Source: CAMYLR01 sp039590215 (GTDB lineage: Bacteria > Gemmatimonadota > Gemmatimonadetes > JACCXV01 > JAHWKZ01). Taken from it: a DNA stretch of 8,324 bases. Shown here piece after piece: positions 7,130 through 8,324 of the stretch; the first letter of the stretch is position 1; every line of letters starts with the position of its first letter. The translations under genes and the position numbers were made by a program. The notes under the pieces were generated by a model. It worked only from the letters and a program-made list of their open reading frames with translations. It had not been told where the DNA came from and ran no database searches. The stretch lies in the NCBI GenBank assembly GCA_039590215.1, contig JBDHFX010000085.1, positions 1 through 8,324 on the forward strand, written 5' to 3'.

Positions 7130-8018
7130 CCTGCTCGGTCAGGATCCCCGCGATGTGATCGATCATCCGGTGGATGAGCTCGTCGACGACGATGGTGAGG
7201 CGAGCTCGTTCTGGCGGGCGGTTGAGTTGGAGTTCGACCGAGGAGGGGGAGACGACCACGATCTAGTCATTCGACGAAACGGCGAAGAGCGACACTATCA
7301 CATGGTGGGAACCGCGCTGCGCGACGCCGTCGGGAGAGAGCGCGGGTTGGTCGTGGCGTTCGAGGACATCACCGCCAACGTACAGTCACAGCGCGTGCTG
7401 GCGTGGGGTGAGATGGCTCGACAGGTCGCGCACGAGATCAAGAATCCGCTCACACCGATGAAGCTCTCACTGCAACACCTCGAGCGCACCGTCGAGGACC
7501 GGCCGGATGATTTTCACCAAGTCTTTCACTCCAACCTCGACCTGATCCTGGCCGAGGTGGAACGACTCGAGCGAATCGCCAGCAACTTCGCTCGCTTCGC
7601 GGTTCCCGATCCGGCCGTTAACGAACCGTTCGATGCCGAGGTGGCTGCCCGGGAGGTGGTGGCACTATTCGAGCCAGGCGAAGATGAGGTGGTTTACTCA
7701 CTCGATGTCGTTGGGCAGCCCCGGCACCTGCGCGGTGACCCCGAAGGGTTTCGACGCATACTGGTCAACCTGCTTCAGAACAGCCGCGAAGCGGTGCTGG
7801 CTGCAAGCGGCGGAAGCGTGCGCCTGCAACTCGATTGGAAACGTGAAACGGGTTGGGCTTGGATCTCGGTCGTCGACGACGGCATCGGGCTCCCCGCCGA
7901 AGGCCTCGATCGGCTCTTCGAGGGGACGATCGACTACGAGCGCCCGCCCGACGGCGGGACGGCGATCCACGTTCGGTTGCCCACCGTTCGAGCCGGCGAC
8001 GACGCCCCGACGCCCTAG
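6795..8018 (+). CDS. HAMP-PAS-histidine kinase half of the NtrY-like kinase, frame-shifted and lacking the G2 box
   Basis: This +1-shifted frame carries the cytoplasmic part of the kinase. Numbering from the GTG at 6795, genuine homology starts near residue 19. HAMP spans 20-71 (MARPLSALERGTRQIAAGRL and DEFGRLQGAFNAMAEQL). PAS spans about 83-193 (AILASVGAGVVALDEGGRI to VVAFEDIT). The H-box is RQVAHEIKNPLTPMKLS, with phosphoacceptor His213 at bases 7431-7433. The N-box is GFRRILVNLLQNSREAV (about 319-334), and G1 is DDGIG (361-365). After LDRLFE (371-376) the sequence goes straight to GTIDYERPPDGGTAIHVRLP, so the rest of the F-box and the G2 glycine loop are absent. ATP binding and autophosphorylation are probably lost. 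The GTG start has no good ribosome binding site and gives about 19 non-homologous residues; ATG 6861 is the other in-frame start, also without a clear site. This is best read as the 3' part of a pseudogene or of a misassembled gene. No response regulator gene follows. Confidence 0.8.
   Translation: MRTEPEPICSDWARACGGLSRYMARPLSALERGTRQIAAGRLSYRLPSPARRDEFGRLQGAFNAMAEQLDVGQRALEREKSRVQAILASVGAGVVALDEGGRIRLLNDRAASLLGQDPRDVIDHPVDELVDDDGEASSFWRAVELEFDRGGGDDHDLVIRRNGEERHYHMVGTALRDAVGRERGLVVAFEDITANVQSQRVLAWGEMARQVAHEIKNPLTPMKLSLQHLERTVEDRPDDFHQVFHSNLDLILAEVERLERIASNFARFAVPDPAVNEPFDAEVAAREVVALFEPGEDEVVYSLDVVGQPRHLRGDPEGFRRILVNLLQNSREAVLAASGGSVRLQLDWKRETGWAWISVVDDGIGLPAEGLDRLFEGTIDYERPPDGGTAIHVRLPTVRAGDDAPTP
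6836..6860 (+). other. Frame-disruption junction in the kinase gene, membrane helix before HAMP missing
   Basis: Homology to NtrY-like kinases is in frame 2 up to RADLQRLGEGVW (Trp codon 6842-6844) and resumes in frame 3 at LSRYMARPL (Leu codon 6849-6851). HAMP domains normally follow a membrane helix directly, but no hydrophobic segment of about 20 residues exists here in any of the three frames. A plain one-base indel therefore does not explain it. A deletion of roughly 60 bases that is not a multiple of three fits better. Whether it is biological or an assembly error is undecided. Confidence 0.75.
7917..7928 (+). other. In-frame gap in the kinase catalytic domain (F-box/G2 loss)
   Basis: The codons for LFE (7914-7922) normally begin the F-box (LFEPYFSTK-type) of NtrY-like kinases, which leads to the GTGLGL-type G2 box and a following helix. 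Here they abut GTIDYE (from 7923), which matches the strand after that helix. About 25-30 residues are missing by comparison with the family, without a frame change. Confidence 0.7.
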
Positions 8019-8119
8019 AAGCCCGCCAACCGTCCAACCGTACAGCGACCCGAGTGTGGCGCTAGGGTACCGCCTCTGTGAATCGACTTTCCATAATTGA
8101 GAACAGTCCTTCACTTTCG

Positions 8120-8149
8120 TTGACAAACGTGATAGATAAATGGTAGGCT
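8120..8149 (+). promoter_or_regulatory. Sigma70-like promoter of the flp pilin gene
   Basis: A perfect -35 hexamer TTGACA (8120-8125) is followed after 18 bases by TAGGCT (8144-8149), a weaker -10. Transcription would start near 8156, giving an untranslated leader of about 40 bases that contains the strong ribosome binding site. The region is visibly more AT-rich than the flanking coding DNA. The promoter lies in the only sizeable gap between the kinase and the pilin gene and points toward flp. An imperfect palindrome (8111-8132) overlaps the -35 element and could be an operator. Confidence 0.65.
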
Positions 8150-8179
8150 GGAGCTCGTAGAGAGAACCTAGTGTGTTTT

Positions 8180-8186
8180 AGGGGGG
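8180..8186 (+). promoter_or_regulatory. Strong ribosome binding site of flp
   Basis: AGGGGGG lies nine bases before the ATG at 8196. It is the most purine-rich Shine-Dalgarno-like stretch in the window and fixes the flp start. It fits a highly expressed structural pilin. The A/G-rich run could also be a binding site for a CsrA-type regulator, but no hairpin presenting a GGA is evident. Confidence 0.6.
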
Positions 8187-8195
8187 TAGCGACAA

Positions 8196-8324
8196 ATGGT
8201 TTATCTTGGGATCAAACACCTTGAAAAACTCTGTAAACAACTTCAAGACAATGACTTAGGGCAGGATCTGGCCGAATACGCGATCCTCGCCTCGCTTATC
8301 GCGATCGTCGTCATAGCGGCCATT
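8196..8324 (+). CDS. flp: Flp/Fap-type (type IVb) prepilin, 3'-truncated by window edge
   Basis: The first 43 codons of a Flp-family prepilin, the major subunit of Tad (tight adherence) pili. A 22-residue, partly basic leader (MVYLGIKHLEKLCKQLQDND) ends in Gly22. Next comes the diagnostic processing motif G/QDLAEY, with Glu at +5 and Tyr at +6 after the cleavage site recognised by the prepilin peptidase (TadV/CpaA type). A hydrophobic helix, AILASLIAIVVIAAI, follows and continues past the right edge. Flp proteins are usually only 50-70 residues long, so little is missing. The start is set by the AGGGGGG site. Codons are AT-richer than in the neighbouring genes. The gene probably opens a Tad locus (cpaB, cpaC, tadA and so on) beyond the window, which cannot be seen here. 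Confidence 0.92.
   Translation, partial: MVYLGIKHLEKLCKQLQDNDLGQDLAEYAILASLIAIVVIAAI

Noticed and set aside
8055..8075. Hairpin GGCG...CGCC after the kinase as a terminator
   Set aside because: The stem is only four base pairs with a nine-base loop and no T-run follows.

Overview
The window is GC-rich, densely packed plus-strand DNA from a diderm (Gram-negative-type) bacterium. A TonB/ExbB/ExbD set requires an outer membrane. The large multi-span NtrY-type kinase, the MoxR-like ATPase and the Flp pilin together suggest Acidobacteriota, Gemmatimonadota or a neighbouring phylum, but no single gene here decides the taxonomy. No rRNA, tRNA, CRISPR array or insertion sequence was seen.

Layout. 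(1) Positions 2-1755: the 3' part of a MoxR-like AAA+ ATPase gene, its Walker A lying just off the left edge, overlaps by four bases a gene for a membrane-anchored J-domain protein. The pair ends at a strong intrinsic terminator (1814-1840). (2) Positions 1895-8018: a compact unit encoding a TonB-like energy transducer, an ExbB/TolQ-type proton channel, an ExbD/TolR-type partner and a very large NtrY-like sensor histidine kinase. The last three genes overlap (11 bases, then ATGA), so they are probably translated together. (3) Positions 8019-8195: a more AT-rich intergenic region with a sigma70-like promoter and a strong ribosome binding site. (4) Positions 8196-8324: the start of a Flp-type (type IVb, Tad) prepilin gene, cut by the right edge.

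How the genes work together. ExbB and ExbD would use the proton gradient to energise the TonB-like protein, which acts on outer-membrane receptors. The co-transcribed kinase suggests an envelope-sensing circuit tied to that energised system. No response regulator is present. The first operon could be an AAA+ ATPase with a J-domain co-chaperone working at the membrane, and the last gene opens what is probably a Tad pilus locus.

The most notable observation is that the kinase gene is broken twice. Near 6836-6860 the reading frame changes (+1), exactly where the transmembrane helix preceding the HAMP domain should be, and that helix is absent in all three frames. Near 7922/7923 the catalytic domain jumps in frame from the F-box start (LFE) to the strand after the G2 box, so the ATP lid and the GTGLGL-type motif are missing. 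The gene is either a decaying kinase or a consensus damaged during assembly; the sequence alone cannot separate these.
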